A DNA stretch of 64,000 nt, from assembly GCF_030848805.1 (NCBI RefSeq), contig NC_092360.1, forward strand, positions 17,753,023 to 17,817,022, given 5' to 3'. The stretch comes from Temnothorax longispinosus (Eukaryota; Arthropoda; Insecta; Hymenoptera; Formicidae). Shown here piece after piece: positions 39,125-49,649 of this stretch (its first letter is position 1; the number at the start of each line of letters is the position of its first letter). Both the position numbers and the translations under genes were made by a program. Under the pieces are notes generated by a model. The model was not told where the DNA came from and ran no database searches. It was given only the letters and a program-made list of their open reading frames with translations.

Positions 39125-40345
39125 GTTTGACCCAGATTTCCTCGTTATATTCGGAATCCACTCTTCTAAACCAGCGTACCAAACGCTGACGATGTATATT
39201 GATAAATCCCCGAATTCGGATTTTATCGAAATATATAAAATGCTAAAAAAGAATTTTAAAAAATTTTAAAAAAGTTTAAAAAATTTAAAAAAAATTAAAA
39301 TCTGTGAAAAAAATATTAAACACACCTGTCTGTGAGGGATCCGAACCCTCACCATATTATAAAGGCGGACCTCGCGCACCGGCACGTTGTCGACCCATAT
39401 CCACTGTAACGCGTTAACAGAATGGTTAATTTTTTAAAAAATATATAATATACAATTATGTATTGCTGCGTGCATGCCGTCCGGTATGCTTTTTCAAAAA
39501 ATGTTACGCCCAAGCCGACAGTGAGTCCGTGACTCTCTCAGACACTTATTCACACTCGCGCACTCACGAAAATAACGACGATTTAAACGATCGTCGTGAC
39601 GAAGTGACGAACTGCACGCTTCAGCTTGGAGTTCGAAAAGCATACCGGGCGACATGCACGCAACGGTATTAAGTATACATACTCCTACTGCGGGGTATTC
39701 GATTACTATGCATTCTTCGATTACGTGATATCTTCGTTCCATTTCTTCTCGTTCCTCTTCTTCTCGGTCCATTTCTTATTCTTACACAGTGCTCTACTTG
39801 CGCTTGCGAACGTTTTCACACTACTGACTTAACTGACTGCAGAGGACTGAACCAGAGCTCAGAAAAGTAATTAAGATAAAATATATCTAGCATTACAATA
39901 GCGAGAAAGGATTCGTTGGAGCATCAACACCACATAGGCGAGCGTCGCCGGAGCATGGCTTCATAGTTTACGATATATGATATACCTTAAATTTCAAGCG
40001 GCCCGAATGATTCGAGTTGAACGTCGCATATACGGCTCGAATGGAAATGCGTGTAAAGAAATTAAGTCATGATTTATATTTTAAAAATACATTTTTTTAT
40101 TCTTCTTCTTTTACATATTTTTTGTTTTTTTACGTACTACGCACTAGCGCACTAAAAAATAAAGCTGCGAGCTCACAATCGACGAGCTGATGTTTATCGA
40201 AGGCATCGCTATCGCGTATTACATTCAATACTTGCGTAGGATTCGTTACAGTGGACGCGATTTTGGAGAATTGCGTGAACTTGACATCGACCGTTTCGAC
40301 AATTCTACCCAATCGATGGAACATTGCGTCGATGCACGGATCAAG
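39125..40345. repeat. Segmental duplication, copy 2
   Basis: Counterpart of 27130-28250, with the same MITE (39466-39665) and tRNA-like segment (39333-39418). It joins the gypsy RT fragment at about 39110 and continues into the longer ORF B copy at 40130-40708. Confidence 0.85.
39466..39665. mobile_element. 200-base MITE, copy 2
   Basis: Essentially identical to 27518-27717. Being inside the duplicated block at the same relative position, it was inserted before the duplication. Confidence 0.65.
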
Positions 40346-40708
40346 ATCGAGCATACGGTGTAACGTCGATTCGATCATCGTTAAGCGTACGTTTAAAGAC
40401 TCGAGACGTACGAGTTTGACACCGTTAATCGTACAAATTCTCAATGTTAGCGGTCCAACGCTTATAAAACCACACGTATCTTTAGAGGATCGAATGAAAT
40501 TCAGAATGTTCCGTCGTTGTTCGTAGAATCCCTTCCACGTTTCGAGGGACAGTATCAATTCCGTTCCTCGATGATCTCCTACGGCGATCTCCACGTAACT
40601 CGGTGGACCATGTTAACGCCAACTTCAAGGAATTTGTATCCCGTAGCCGTCAACGCGTATCGTCTGCTGAGTATACGAATCGCGCGACCCTTCAACGAAA
40701 TGCTGTAA
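40130..40708 (-). pseudogene. Virus-like ORF B, exon 2, nearly full length
   Basis: After a TTTTTTACAG acceptor at about 40709 the minus strand reads the ORF B block SRRYALTATGYKFLEVGVN. A one-base deletion near 40610 shifts the frame, then VEIAVGDHRGTELILSLETW continues uninterrupted for about 154 residues, ending in VDCELAALFF. The middle alternates hydrophobic and charged residues with RMLDLDPCIDAMF. Compared with 25300-25699 it lacks exon 1 but keeps the C-terminus. Function unknown; presumed structural protein of a Polinton/adintovirus-like element. Confidence 0.55.
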
Positions 40709-40730
40709 AAAATAACGAAATTAGTAATAA

Positions 40731-42051
40731 ATAACTTATACAAAAATTTAACAAAAAAAAAACAGGTTTAAAAAGTTTAAAAATAATAATAAACAAAATT
40801 TAAAAACAAAAACTTATACAAAAATAAATTTAATCAAAAACAGGTTTAAAAAGTTTAAAATAATAATAAACAAAATTTAATAAAAACTTTTAAAAGTTTA
40901 AAATAATAATAATTATAAAATATTAATGCAATTGACACACTATTAGGAAATATTATCTAACAAATATGATTGAAAATACATACAAATACTTGATTACTTA
41001 CTACAAATTATTACTATTATTATTATTATTATTATTATTATATTAGGCATTATAGACGCACGCTTTATGCGCGCTATTTAGCTTTAATATTACACTATTA
41101 CTATTATACTATTAACTCTTTCATACACATAACTGTCAAAATATACAATGACAGCCGCTCACGAAGTAAGCGTAGCCAGAGAACCAATCGGCATCGTGGA
41201 AAAGCAACAACAATTAATAAATTTGATAAATTCGAATATTAATTTAACATGCCTTTTCAGAAATGGAACTAGAACATTAACGAAAAAGAAGTGAATTAAA
41301 GACTTAAATTTTATAATGAAAAATACTCTCTTACTTACGCTATAATTATTAATTGCATATTTTAAAAGAGCAGTCGGGAGACGCCACGCCGAATTTTACA
41401 CTTAATAATTCAGCATATATTGGTTGCTTCTTTCTGTACGCATTTCTCTGTTTATGTATGTGTACATGCGCGCGTGCGTCGTATATATGCACATGTATAT
41501 AAGAATACACATATAAATGCACACATGAACGTACATGTGACACAAATACATTTTAGTTTAACCATAAGAATACACATATACATGCGCACGCGCGCGCAAA
41601 CCCACAAACACATTTCAGTTTAATACTAAGTATGAAGTTATAACAGTTAAACAATTTAAGTACAGAATTTTCTATGACATCTAAAACGTGATTGAGAAAC
41701 ACTTGGCGTGGCGTCTCCCGACTGCTCTTTTAAAATATGCAATTAATAATTATAGCGTAATAAGAGAGTATTTTTCATTATAAAATTTAAGTCTTTAATT
41801 CACTTCTTTTTCGTTAATGTTCTAGTTCCATTTCTGAAAAGGCATGTTAAATTAATATTCGAATTTATCAAAATTTATTAATTGTTGTTGCTTTTCCACG
41901 ATGCCGATTGGTTCTCTGGCTACGCTTACTTCGTGAGCGGCTGTCATTGTATATTTTGACAGTTATGTGTATGAAAGAGTTAATAGTATAATAGTAATAG
42001 TGTAATATTAAAGCTAAATAGCGCGCATAAAGCGTGCGTCTATAATGCCTA

Positions 42052-42085
<34 letters not shown>

Positions 42086-42362
42086 TTGTAGTAAGTAATC
42101 AAGTATTTGTATGTATTTTTAATCATATTTGTTAGATAATATTTCTTAATAGTGTGTCAATTGCATTAATATTTTATAATTAATATTATTTTAAACTTTT
42201 AAAAGTTTTTATTAAATTTTTGTTTATTATTATTTTAAACTTTTTAAACCTGTTTTTGATTAAATTTATTTTTGTATAAGTTTTTGTTTTTAAATTTTTG
42301 TTTATTATTATTTTAAACTTTTTAAACCTGTTTTTTTTGGTTAAATTTTTGTATAAGTTATT
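40731..42362. repeat. Large inverted repeat: 660-base arms, 314-base loop
   Basis: The left arm 40731-41390 and right arm 41705-42362 are inverse complements with only scattered differences. The inner boundary is GACGCCACGCC / GGCGTGGCGTC. The loop 41391-41704 has an alternating purine-pyrimidine stretch (TGCGCGCGTGCG, CACGCGCGCG). The arms contain no ORF of note and a (TAT)n tract. High arm identity indicates a recent origin or gene conversion. Confidence 0.92.
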
Positions 42363-43050
42363 GTTTTTAAATTTTTTTATATAAGTTCTTGTTTTAAAAT
42401 TAATTTTTTGTTTTTAAATTTTATTTTAAATTTTAGTTATTAAATTTTTTGTATAAGTGTTTTTATTTACTAATTAATTTTTAATTTTTATTTTCTGCAT
42501 TTAATTTAACCTAGTTTAGGCAGCAGTCGGGAGTTTTTTTGTTTAAAAAACAATGTTTTTATTGTTTAATTTTTTGTTTCTAATTTTTATTTAAATTATG
42601 TTTTTAAATTTCTTTAAATTAATTTTTGTTTTTAAATTTTATTTTAAATTTTATTAATTTTTATTTTCTACATTTAATTTAACCTAGTTTAGGCAGCAGT
42701 CGGCAGTTTTTTTTTACAATTTTTTTATTGTTTAATTTTTTGTTTTTGTTTTTTAATTTTTTTTATTAAATTTATTTATTATAAGTTTTTGTTTTTAAAT
42801 TTTTTTTATTATAAGTTTTTGTTTTTAAATTTTTATTATAATTTATGTTTTTAAATTTTTTATAAGTTTTGTTTTTAATTTTTTTATAAGTTTTTGTTTT
42901 TGCTTTTTTTTGGAATTTTTTATATAGTTTTTGTTTTTAACTTTTTTAATCTTTTGTTGCGGCTCCGAAATTTTTAATTATTTATTATTTCATACTTTTA
43001 AAAGCAATATTTATATATATATATATATATTGCTTTTACGAGAGATTGAT
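42363..43050. repeat. T-rich low-complexity DNA with a 170-base tandem duplication
   Basis: Dominated by TTTTTAAATTTTT and AAGTTTTTGTTTTTAAATTT phrases. The segment CATTTAATTTAACCTAGTTT with GGCAGCAGTCGG occurs at about 42499 and 42671. A (TA)n hairpin flanked by AAAAGCAATAT/ATATTGCTTTT lies near 43001-43038. No gene. Confidence 0.7.
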
Positions 43051-43392
43051 GGTTCTGCGGATAGTGAGCAAAGTGGGAGTAAAGTCCCTAGAGTGTGACG
43101 TATCGTATATGTAAATAGATACTCTGTGGGTGGAGACCTGCGCGAGACGGACAAGTTTTCGTCCGATCTACTCTCAATCTCTCGTTGGACGGAGTATATT
43201 CAGGTTGTCCCAGAGGACCCTTGACGCTCGTGAGAAGCTAGAAGGGATCGCGATAAACAATAATTACTGCTTTATTAAGCATTATAGAAAAAAAAAATAA
43301 CTCAGAACTTTTCGACTTACAATTAATATTGAAGAGAAATAACACTGTGTAATTAGTGGGCGGTCTTTAAGTAACACTCTATATATTATTAA
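43051..43392. other. Intergenic
   Basis: Moderate GC, no ORF that I can support. The AGAGATTGATGG and CAATCTCTCG phrases near 43042 and 43171 are weakly inverted. Confidence 0.35.
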
Positions 43393-43660
43393 CCCAGATA
43401 GCACAAGGACGTCCAATGTATGTTCAATGGACATCCGCTTTTGGACATTCGGACGTCCAAACAAAGTCCAAATAAGATCCGTCGGACGTTCTATGTACGT
43501 CTCATGGACGTCCATTTTGCACAACTTTGTACGTCCGCAGAATGTCCAAATATGTACGTCCCATGGACGTCCATTTGTCACAACTTTGTACGTCCGCAAA
43601 GTGTCCAAAACGTACCCAATTTTGGACCTATAATGGATTGCTTTTTGGACCTATTTTGGA
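43393..43660. repeat. GGACGTCC array
   Basis: Many copies of GGACGTCC/TGGACATCC/TGTCCAAA with two 59-base units beginning TGTACGTC(T/C)CATGGACGTC at about 43496 and 43553. A second locus with the same words is at 46513-46653. Apparent ORFs here are by-products of the repeat. Confidence 0.75.
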
Positions 43661-43702
43661 CATTTTGTAATTGTAAATTTTAATTGAAAGTTAGCAACAT
43701 AT

Positions 43703-43894
43703 TATGATCGACCCAACTGAAAAATTTTATTGATCAAAAAACGCTACGGTTCGACCGCAGATTTCGGTCCTTTTCAAGCATATAGAAACCGCTAACAAAT
43801 ATTAACTAATATTTGTGAGTGGTTTCTATACGCTTGAAAAAGACCGAAATCTGCGTTTTTTGATCAATAAAATTTGCCAGTTGGGTCGATCATA
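43703..43894. mobile_element. Fold-back MITE, 192 bases
   Basis: The arms TATGATCGACCCAACTG... and ...CAGTTGGGTCGATCATA pair along nearly their whole length (TTTTATTGATCAAAAAACGC and GCGTTTTTTGATCAATAAAA). The small centre is ACAAATATTA/ACTAATATTTGT. Confidence 0.85.
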
Positions 43895-43972
43895 ATACCT
43901 TTGCTAATTGTTAATTGTTCACTGGCGATTCAAGTCTCCTGTTTTTCGTTTTTAATTAAAAGTATTTAAAAA

Positions 43973-44118
43973 ACTTATTTGATTTTTGTTTAGTCATTTA
44001 TCTGTATTTTATAAAAAATATTTTTTACTGGAATTATATTCCTAGAAATCCTAGGCTATTACAAAAAATATTTTTCATAAAATACAGATAATAAACGACT
44101 GTAAACAAAAATCAAATA
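43973..44118. mobile_element. Fold-back element, about 146 bases
   Basis: CTTATTTGATTTTTGTTTAG...ATCTGTATTTTAT and ATAAAATACAGAT...GTAAACAAAAATCAAATAA are inverse complements around ATTCCTAGAAATCCTAGGCT. Confidence 0.75.
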
Positions 44119-44173
44119 ATTGTGTTTTTTATCGCTAAGTGTTGAATATATATACAATAGTTCATAAAAAAAT

Positions 44174-44608
44174 ATGATTTTTTTGTTAACCAATATTTTA
44201 TTAATTGGATGCTACATAATAAGCTTTGGTAACTATATAAACTATATAAAATCTATTCGACACATCTTTCGCAACATAACGTATAACGCCAGTCTACCTC
44301 CCTCGAATTTCGCTGCTATACTTTATAATATCAAATTTCTATACCTCATACGTTTGCTCGTCCATCTTCACGTAATCTTCACGTCCTTAATATCCATTAT
44401 TGTATATTTACTCGCGTTTACAGCTCATAATCTTATAAAAACAAAAAAAAATGAGATGAAATCCGTCAACCAAATCGAAAAAATCACAAGATCTGTGCGT
44501 AAACTACAAAGCATACACGCCGTTATACGTGCTTCTCGGATACAGTTGAGATTAGATTTTAAAGATATTAAAGATATTAACTTATGCGACAAAGCGGCAA
44601 CCCTTTAA
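44174..44608 (+). CDS. 144-residue ORF with membrane segments, unrecognised
   Basis: ATG start. The N-terminus is a long hydrophobic segment (MIFLLTNILLIGCYIISFG), and a second one lies at residues 57-84 (YLIRLLVHLHVIFTSLISII). The C-terminal third is basic and helical. Long relative to chance in this AT-rich region, but no homologue comes to mind. Two-helix topology with a cytosolic tail is possible. It could be a fragment of a multi-membrane-span protein. Confidence 0.35.
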   Translation: MIFLLTNILLIGCYIISFGNYINYIKSIRHIFRNITYNASLPPSNFAAILYNIKFLYLIRLLVHLHVIFTSLISIIVYLLAFTAHNLIKTKKNEMKSVNQIEKITRSVRKLQSIHAVIRASRIQLRLDFKDIKDINLCDKAATL

Positions 44609-44766
44609 TATGTTCATTCTCTAGACGGAGTATAGTAGTAGTAATAGTAGAATCGCGATTTTTCAAATGAGACAGACACATAGCTAAAAAATAATGCTAT
44701 AATTTTGTAGAAAGAATGTTTTCTGGCTGACGCAAAGTAAGCAGGTTTCTAATGGGAAGAACGCTT

Positions 44767-45240
44767 TTAGACTTTGTACACATGTCTAATGTTGTTGAAT
44801 ACAACATCCAAGTTTCCACAAAATTTTTCAAACACGTTCACTTCGTTTTTCACAGCCTAGAATAGAAAATACAATATTTTTACAAATACAATATTATTTG
44901 GTGATGAATTACAACTTGCAGTCTGGAACACTTACGGCGTCAACATATTACAATTGGTGATTATTCAATACGTTCTTGGTTTGCAAGTTTTTTTCATCTG
45001 CATCGGATCTTTCTTTCGCTCTCCTTAGCCATTTTTTTATAGATTCTTCTAAATCTTTTTTTGTGAATGCTTCATTGTATGCTTCTCCTGCAGGTGAAGC
45101 ATATATATATCAAGCAAAGATAAGAATATTTTTAAGTCAATTAATTATTTACTTTTAGAATCAACAGACTGCACGATATCAATAGATGCATCAGCTATCT
45201 CTTTTGCACGTTTATAATATTTTCTTTTTATTTTTGGCAT
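44767..45240 (-). CDS. Possible small three-exon gene
   Basis: Exon 1 45153-45240 (MPKIKRKYYKRAKEIADASI), donor GTAAATAAT. Exon 2 starts 45087 after CCTGCAG and joins in frame (EAYNEAFTKKDLEESIKKWL, then RRAKERSDADEKN), ending at a TAA at 44948 or at a donor AAC|GTATTG. Exon 3 44767-44856 after TTCTAG (AVKNEVNVFEKFCGNLDVVF), TAA end. Charged, helical, 75 to about 95 residues. No family recognised. The frame-compatible joins are the evidence. A tandem triplicated block lies just upstream. Confidence 0.4.
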
Positions 45241-45279
45241 TTTTAAGAACTATAATATATCATTTATGATTTATGATAC

Positions 45280-46075
45280 TCACTTGGATTGTAGAACTTG
45301 TACAAAATAACCTTTGGCAAAATACGAAACGAAAGATGAGGGCAATAAAACGGTTGCCGGCTTTTCGATGAGACGGGGCGACGGATAGAGGTAGGCTCTG
45401 AGAGGCAAAAAAAGACAAAAAGGAGAAAATAATTAATAAAACTTCACTGCACCGGACTGTACAATCTGCGTTGTACTTACAAAATAAAGACCTAATTTAT
45501 AGCTATATAATTCTACTGCGTATTCATAACAAAATTTTCTTTATCATACTTAAAACCATATATTATTCACATATATAAAATTTTAATAAAGGCTGCTTAT
45601 AACCGTTTTATTGCAAGTAATAAATGTTAAACTTACAATTGTATATTCGACGAAACGCGAAACGAAGGAGGACAAGGCGGTTGCCGGCTCGTGCCGGCTC
45701 TTCGATGAGACCAATGAGACGAAGTGACGCGTACCGTAGGGCGTAGGGCAGAGAGTCTATTGCATTGATATAAATACATAGATCGATGAGAAAACATAAG
45801 TATATATAATATGTATACTTTACTACACCGGATTGTATTTGCGTTGTAAATATAACCAATAATTCTACTGCGTATTTATAACCAACCGATTTTTTTTCAA
45901 ATCAAAGCCATTATTTTCACATATAATATACAACTTTATTTATTATTAAGATACTTACAGTTTTACTGCGAATAAATGTTAAACTTTATAACTATATTCG
46001 CCAAAACGTGACACCACTAAAACTTCTTCACAGGACGAGGCGGTTACCGCCTTTTCGATGAGACGGAGCAGCGCG
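45280..46075. repeat. Degenerate tandem triplication, about 340-370-base unit
   Basis: The phrases GGTTGCCGGCTTTTCGATGA (near 45352, 45680, 46040), TGCACCGGACTGTAC/TACACCGGATTGTA and ATTCTACTGCGTATT recur in order. It lies upstream of the small gene on its minus strand. Confidence 0.65.
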
Positions 46076-46367
46076 TAGAGGCCGAGTCAAGAGACAAAAG
46101 ACGACAAATGCGCGCGAAACATTGAGGTCCACCATAGAGATATAAGAGAGTGCGCGAGCAAGCTGAAAAAGGGATAGAGGAATAGAAAGAGAAAGCTGCG
46201 CAGAAAAGAAAGAGAAAGCTGCGCATGGGCCCCTTCTGTCTTGTTTCGCATGCGCGCGTAGACAAAGACAGAGAGAAAGGGCCTATATGCAGCGTTCTTT
46301 TTCTATTCCTATATCGCAGCCTTTTACGTGCTAGCATATGACTCGCGCACTTTATTCTTATATCTCT

Positions 46368-46506
46368 ATTGGCCGGTATTCATAGTTATTTAAGACCGTC
46401 TTAAATTCAATCTTAAGATGTCATGAACCAATCACAGAGCCGTATTAGCGTCTTAAAAGACATTACTTAAGACAATCTTGAAGATTATGAATATACCGGC
46501 CTATGA
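46368..46506. mobile_element. MITE with GGCCGGTATTCAT ends
   Basis: The left end TTGGCCGGTATTCATAGTTA...CGTCTTAA and right end TTAAGACAATCTTGAAGATTATGAATATACCGGCC are imperfect inverse complements. The internal CTTAAGA-type repeats are symmetrical. It is followed at once by the GGACGTCC fold-back. Confidence 0.75.
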
Positions 46507-46512
46507 AGTCCA

Positions 46513-46653
46513 CTACCAGACATCCTATGGACGTCCAAATATGGATTACTGACGGATGTCCAACAACGGACATCCGTTGAACGTCCATTTTATGTCCATG
46601 GACGTGCGGACATAAAATGGACATAAAACGGACGTCCTCGGGATGTCTGGAAT
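46513..46653. mobile_element. GGACGTCC fold-back element
   Basis: The ends CCAGACATCC and GGATGTCTGG are inverse complements. The inside carries GGACGTCC, GGACATCCG and a TTTTATGTCCATGGAC palindrome. Same vocabulary as 43393-43660. Confidence 0.7.
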
Positions 46654-46659
46654 GTGTAT

Positions 46660-47550
46660 TGTCAATTTATAGATGCTTGTTTCTTAACTATATAATGAAT
46701 TTGATTATCATCTCTGTCCTTTATTGATCTTCATATATGCTTGATGTATTTTTTTATTAAATTCATAAATGTCCATTCTTCTAATGTCTGGTTTCTTATC
46801 TTCTCAGATAATGAGGCGCAACATTGCTGCCAATATGCACATTATAAGTACGGCGCAACCATGCTGCCAATATACATGTGTGTAGTGCAACCATGCCGCC
46901 AATATTCATCTGTGTGGTGTAATCATCCTTTTCTTCTTTTTCTTCTTTTGTATACATGCAAGTTTTAATTATTAATAATTAATAAAATGTAGTACTGTAT
47001 AATATTATATAATATTACTAAAGAATATATAAATTACTATATACTTACCAATATATATCTCATTATGCAAATCCAATAAACGGCACATATTTGTACTATA
47101 ATTGTTTTAATATAATAAAGTCAAAAATAGACACCTAAACAATATATTAATTAATAAATACAATAATTATTAAATATAAATATAATTCTGTAACAATAAT
47201 TATTAAATATAATTCTGTAAATAAAAAAGCAATTAATGTTAAGAAAAAGTACAGTATTTCCCGGTTTTAAAACTGACTTGTCACAATTATACGATTCATG
47301 CTAATAGTACAATATTTCGAATAATTATACGATTGCGAATAATATGATATTTCCAAAAATATTTTATCTCCTTTTTTTTACTTTTTTGCAAGTTAATGGA
47401 ATATTTATCTAAAGCTCTATATTTTGATTACAATAAACAAGCAATAATATTATAATAATATAAATATATAAATTAAATTATAAATAAACGAGAGATACTG
47501 TACTCATAATACGAGACATAATGTGTGCTTCTTATTTAGCGACCCAAGTC
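46660..47550. other. AT-rich intergenic with a short CCGCCAATAT-type direct repeat
   Basis: 46815-46925 repeats a GCGCAACCATGCTGCCAATA-like phrase four times (AACATTGCTGCCAATATGCA, GCAACCATGCTGCCAATATA, GCAACCATGCCGCCAATATT). The rest has no signal. Confidence 0.45.
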
Positions 47551-47619
47551 GACACAAGCGTCATTCTGTCTCTTTTTTCAACATCTAGTGAGCAACAAAG
47601 ATAGAATGACGCTTGTGTC
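47551..47619. mobile_element. Short fold-back, about 70 bases
   Basis: CGACACAAGCGTCATTCTGT and AGAATGACGCTTGTGTCG are inverse complements around a 25-base loop. Confidence 0.65.
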
Positions 47620-47973
47620 GTTAACTGGAAAGCATCTATTGTACAATAATGTTACAGATAGCAATTTTCAAGAAAATAATAATATAATGCAAATATTTAC
47701 CTGTTTTACATTGTTAATAGAAACATCCATTTTCTTATAATGTTTATTATTAACACTCTAATTTTCGACACTTTTATAAAATATACGACGAAAATGTGTA
47801 GTAGAAAACGCACTGTCGTTTTAATATGTATGTACACAATGTTATGTTCACAATAACATAACAACATAACCTAACTGTATTGACCGCCACTTCAAAATGA
47901 CATATGGCCCCAGCAGACTAGTGCGATAGTGTCGCGCGATATCCAATGAGCGTGCAGCAATGAACAGAAAAGC
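47620..47973. other. AT-rich intergenic before the gap
   Basis: TTATGTTCACAATAACATAA palindromic phrase near 47842. No gene. Confidence 0.35.
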
Positions 47974-48473
47974 NNNNNNNNNNNNNNNNNNNNNNNNNNN
48001 NNNNNNNNNNNNNNNNNNNNNNNNNNNNNNNNNNNNNNNNNNNNNNNNNNNNNNNNNNNNNNNNNNNNNNNNNNNNNNNNNNNNNNNNNNNNNNNNNNNN
48101 NNNNNNNNNNNNNNNNNNNNNNNNNNNNNNNNNNNNNNNNNNNNNNNNNNNNNNNNNNNNNNNNNNNNNNNNNNNNNNNNNNNNNNNNNNNNNNNNNNNN
48201 NNNNNNNNNNNNNNNNNNNNNNNNNNNNNNNNNNNNNNNNNNNNNNNNNNNNNNNNNNNNNNNNNNNNNNNNNNNNNNNNNNNNNNNNNNNNNNNNNNNN
48301 NNNNNNNNNNNNNNNNNNNNNNNNNNNNNNNNNNNNNNNNNNNNNNNNNNNNNNNNNNNNNNNNNNNNNNNNNNNNNNNNNNNNNNNNNNNNNNNNNNNN
48401 NNNNNNNNNNNNNNNNNNNNNNNNNNNNNNNNNNNNNNNNNNNNNNNNNNNNNNNNNNNNNNNNNNNNNNNNN
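47974..48473. other. Assembly gap, 500 N
   Basis: Exactly 500 undetermined bases; frames spanning it are artefacts. Confidence 0.98.
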
Positions 48474-48611
48474 CTGCATGTGATTAAATATGGCCATGCA
48501 GATCTGGCGAGATAGAATTGTATCCAATCAGATCTGACTTTACTGGAATTTCAGATCTCGTTGTATCTCATTTTATCAAATCAGACATGGTCAGATCTCC
48601 TCCATTTTTTC

Positions 48612-49015
48612 TCGAGCCGACAAATTAAAAGAGGCTGAGAAATTGAAGGAGGCCGAAAAATCGAAAAAAGCCGAAAAATCGAAGGTAGTTGAAAAATTAA
48701 AGGAGGCAGAGTAATTAAAGGACGTCGAAATTGAAGGAAGCAGAAAAACTACAGGAGGCCGAAAAGTAAAGCAGGTCGAAAAATCGAAGGAAGCCGAAAA
48801 ATTGAGAAATGCCGAAAAATTAAAGGAGGCCGAAAAATTGAAGGAAGCCGAAGAACGGAAGCCGAAAAATTAAAGGAGATAAAAAAATTGAAGGAAGCCG
48901 AAGAATCGAAGAAAGCCGAAAAATTAAGGGAAGCCGGAAAATCGAAGGAGGCCGAAAAATTGAAGAAAATCGAAGAATTGAAGGAAGTCGAAAATTAAAA
49001 AAGGCTGAAGAATCA
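48612..49015 (+). repeat. 18-base minisatellite coding-type (EKLKEA hexapeptide)
   Basis: Units of GAAAAATTGAAGGAGGCC and variants (TCGAAGAAAGCC, TTAAAGGAGGCC) repeat about 20 times. In one plus frame it reads KLKEAEKLKEAEKSKKAEKS before a stop; indels later shift the frame. It looks like the decayed coiled-coil repeat of a Lys/Glu-rich protein, or a minisatellite that happens to be coding-compatible. Confidence 0.75.
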
Positions 49016-49649
49016 ATAAAATAGTTGAAGGAGACCGCATACGTATTGAGGAAACATTTTACTGTTTTTATTGTTGTAGATAAGGCGCTGAGCCTGGTGG
49101 TGAGGTACGACAGGAGACGGAGGACACGAGATAGAAGGAAGATAAGAGGAAAAGCTCGCAAGGAAGACAGATGGAAGGAAACAGAGGGGTGAGCTACAGG
49201 AACTATAAGGAACAGAAGGAAGCATACGGAGGAAGATGTTAAAAGGGTTAATAAGGGGAAGGGTTAAATAATTCTGTGAGGTCGCATAATGGCCAGGTTG
49301 TTTTGGGAATTGAATGCCATGACTTGTAAAGGTTTTTGGGCCCGTTTTTACTGAAAAAAACGCCTTTCTTGGCACATAGCTGAAATAAAGTTGTATATAA
49401 TATAAAGCGTTTTTATAACTATTTAATAAACATTATAAAAACGTTTATTAAATAGTTTAAAAAACGTATTACATTTTAAACATTTTTTAAATTGACTTAT
49501 ACGTTTAAAATAAATTTTCAACGTTTATTAAACGTATTTTGAACGATACTGTGTTGCTCGGAATAAAACTTGAATATTCTATTAATGTCGATTGGGATCA
49601 TTTTGATCCCAATTAATTATTCATATGTTAATCCTGCTCTTTATCGAAT
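49016..49649. other. Intergenic
   Basis: Purine-rich at 49090-49220, then AT-rich with AAACGTTTATTAAATAGTT-type inverted phrases near 49408-49460. No supportable gene. Confidence 0.35.

Noticed and set aside
41349..41623. ORFs rich in His/Val/Tyr in the inverted-repeat loop
   Set aside because: They come from alternating ACAT/GCGC simple sequence.
43282..43683. Three overlapping ORFs with repeated Thr/Arg/Pro words
   Set aside because: They are translations of the GGACGTCC tandem repeat.
47892..48527. Long open frames across 47892-48527
   Set aside because: Same artefact at the second 500-N gap.
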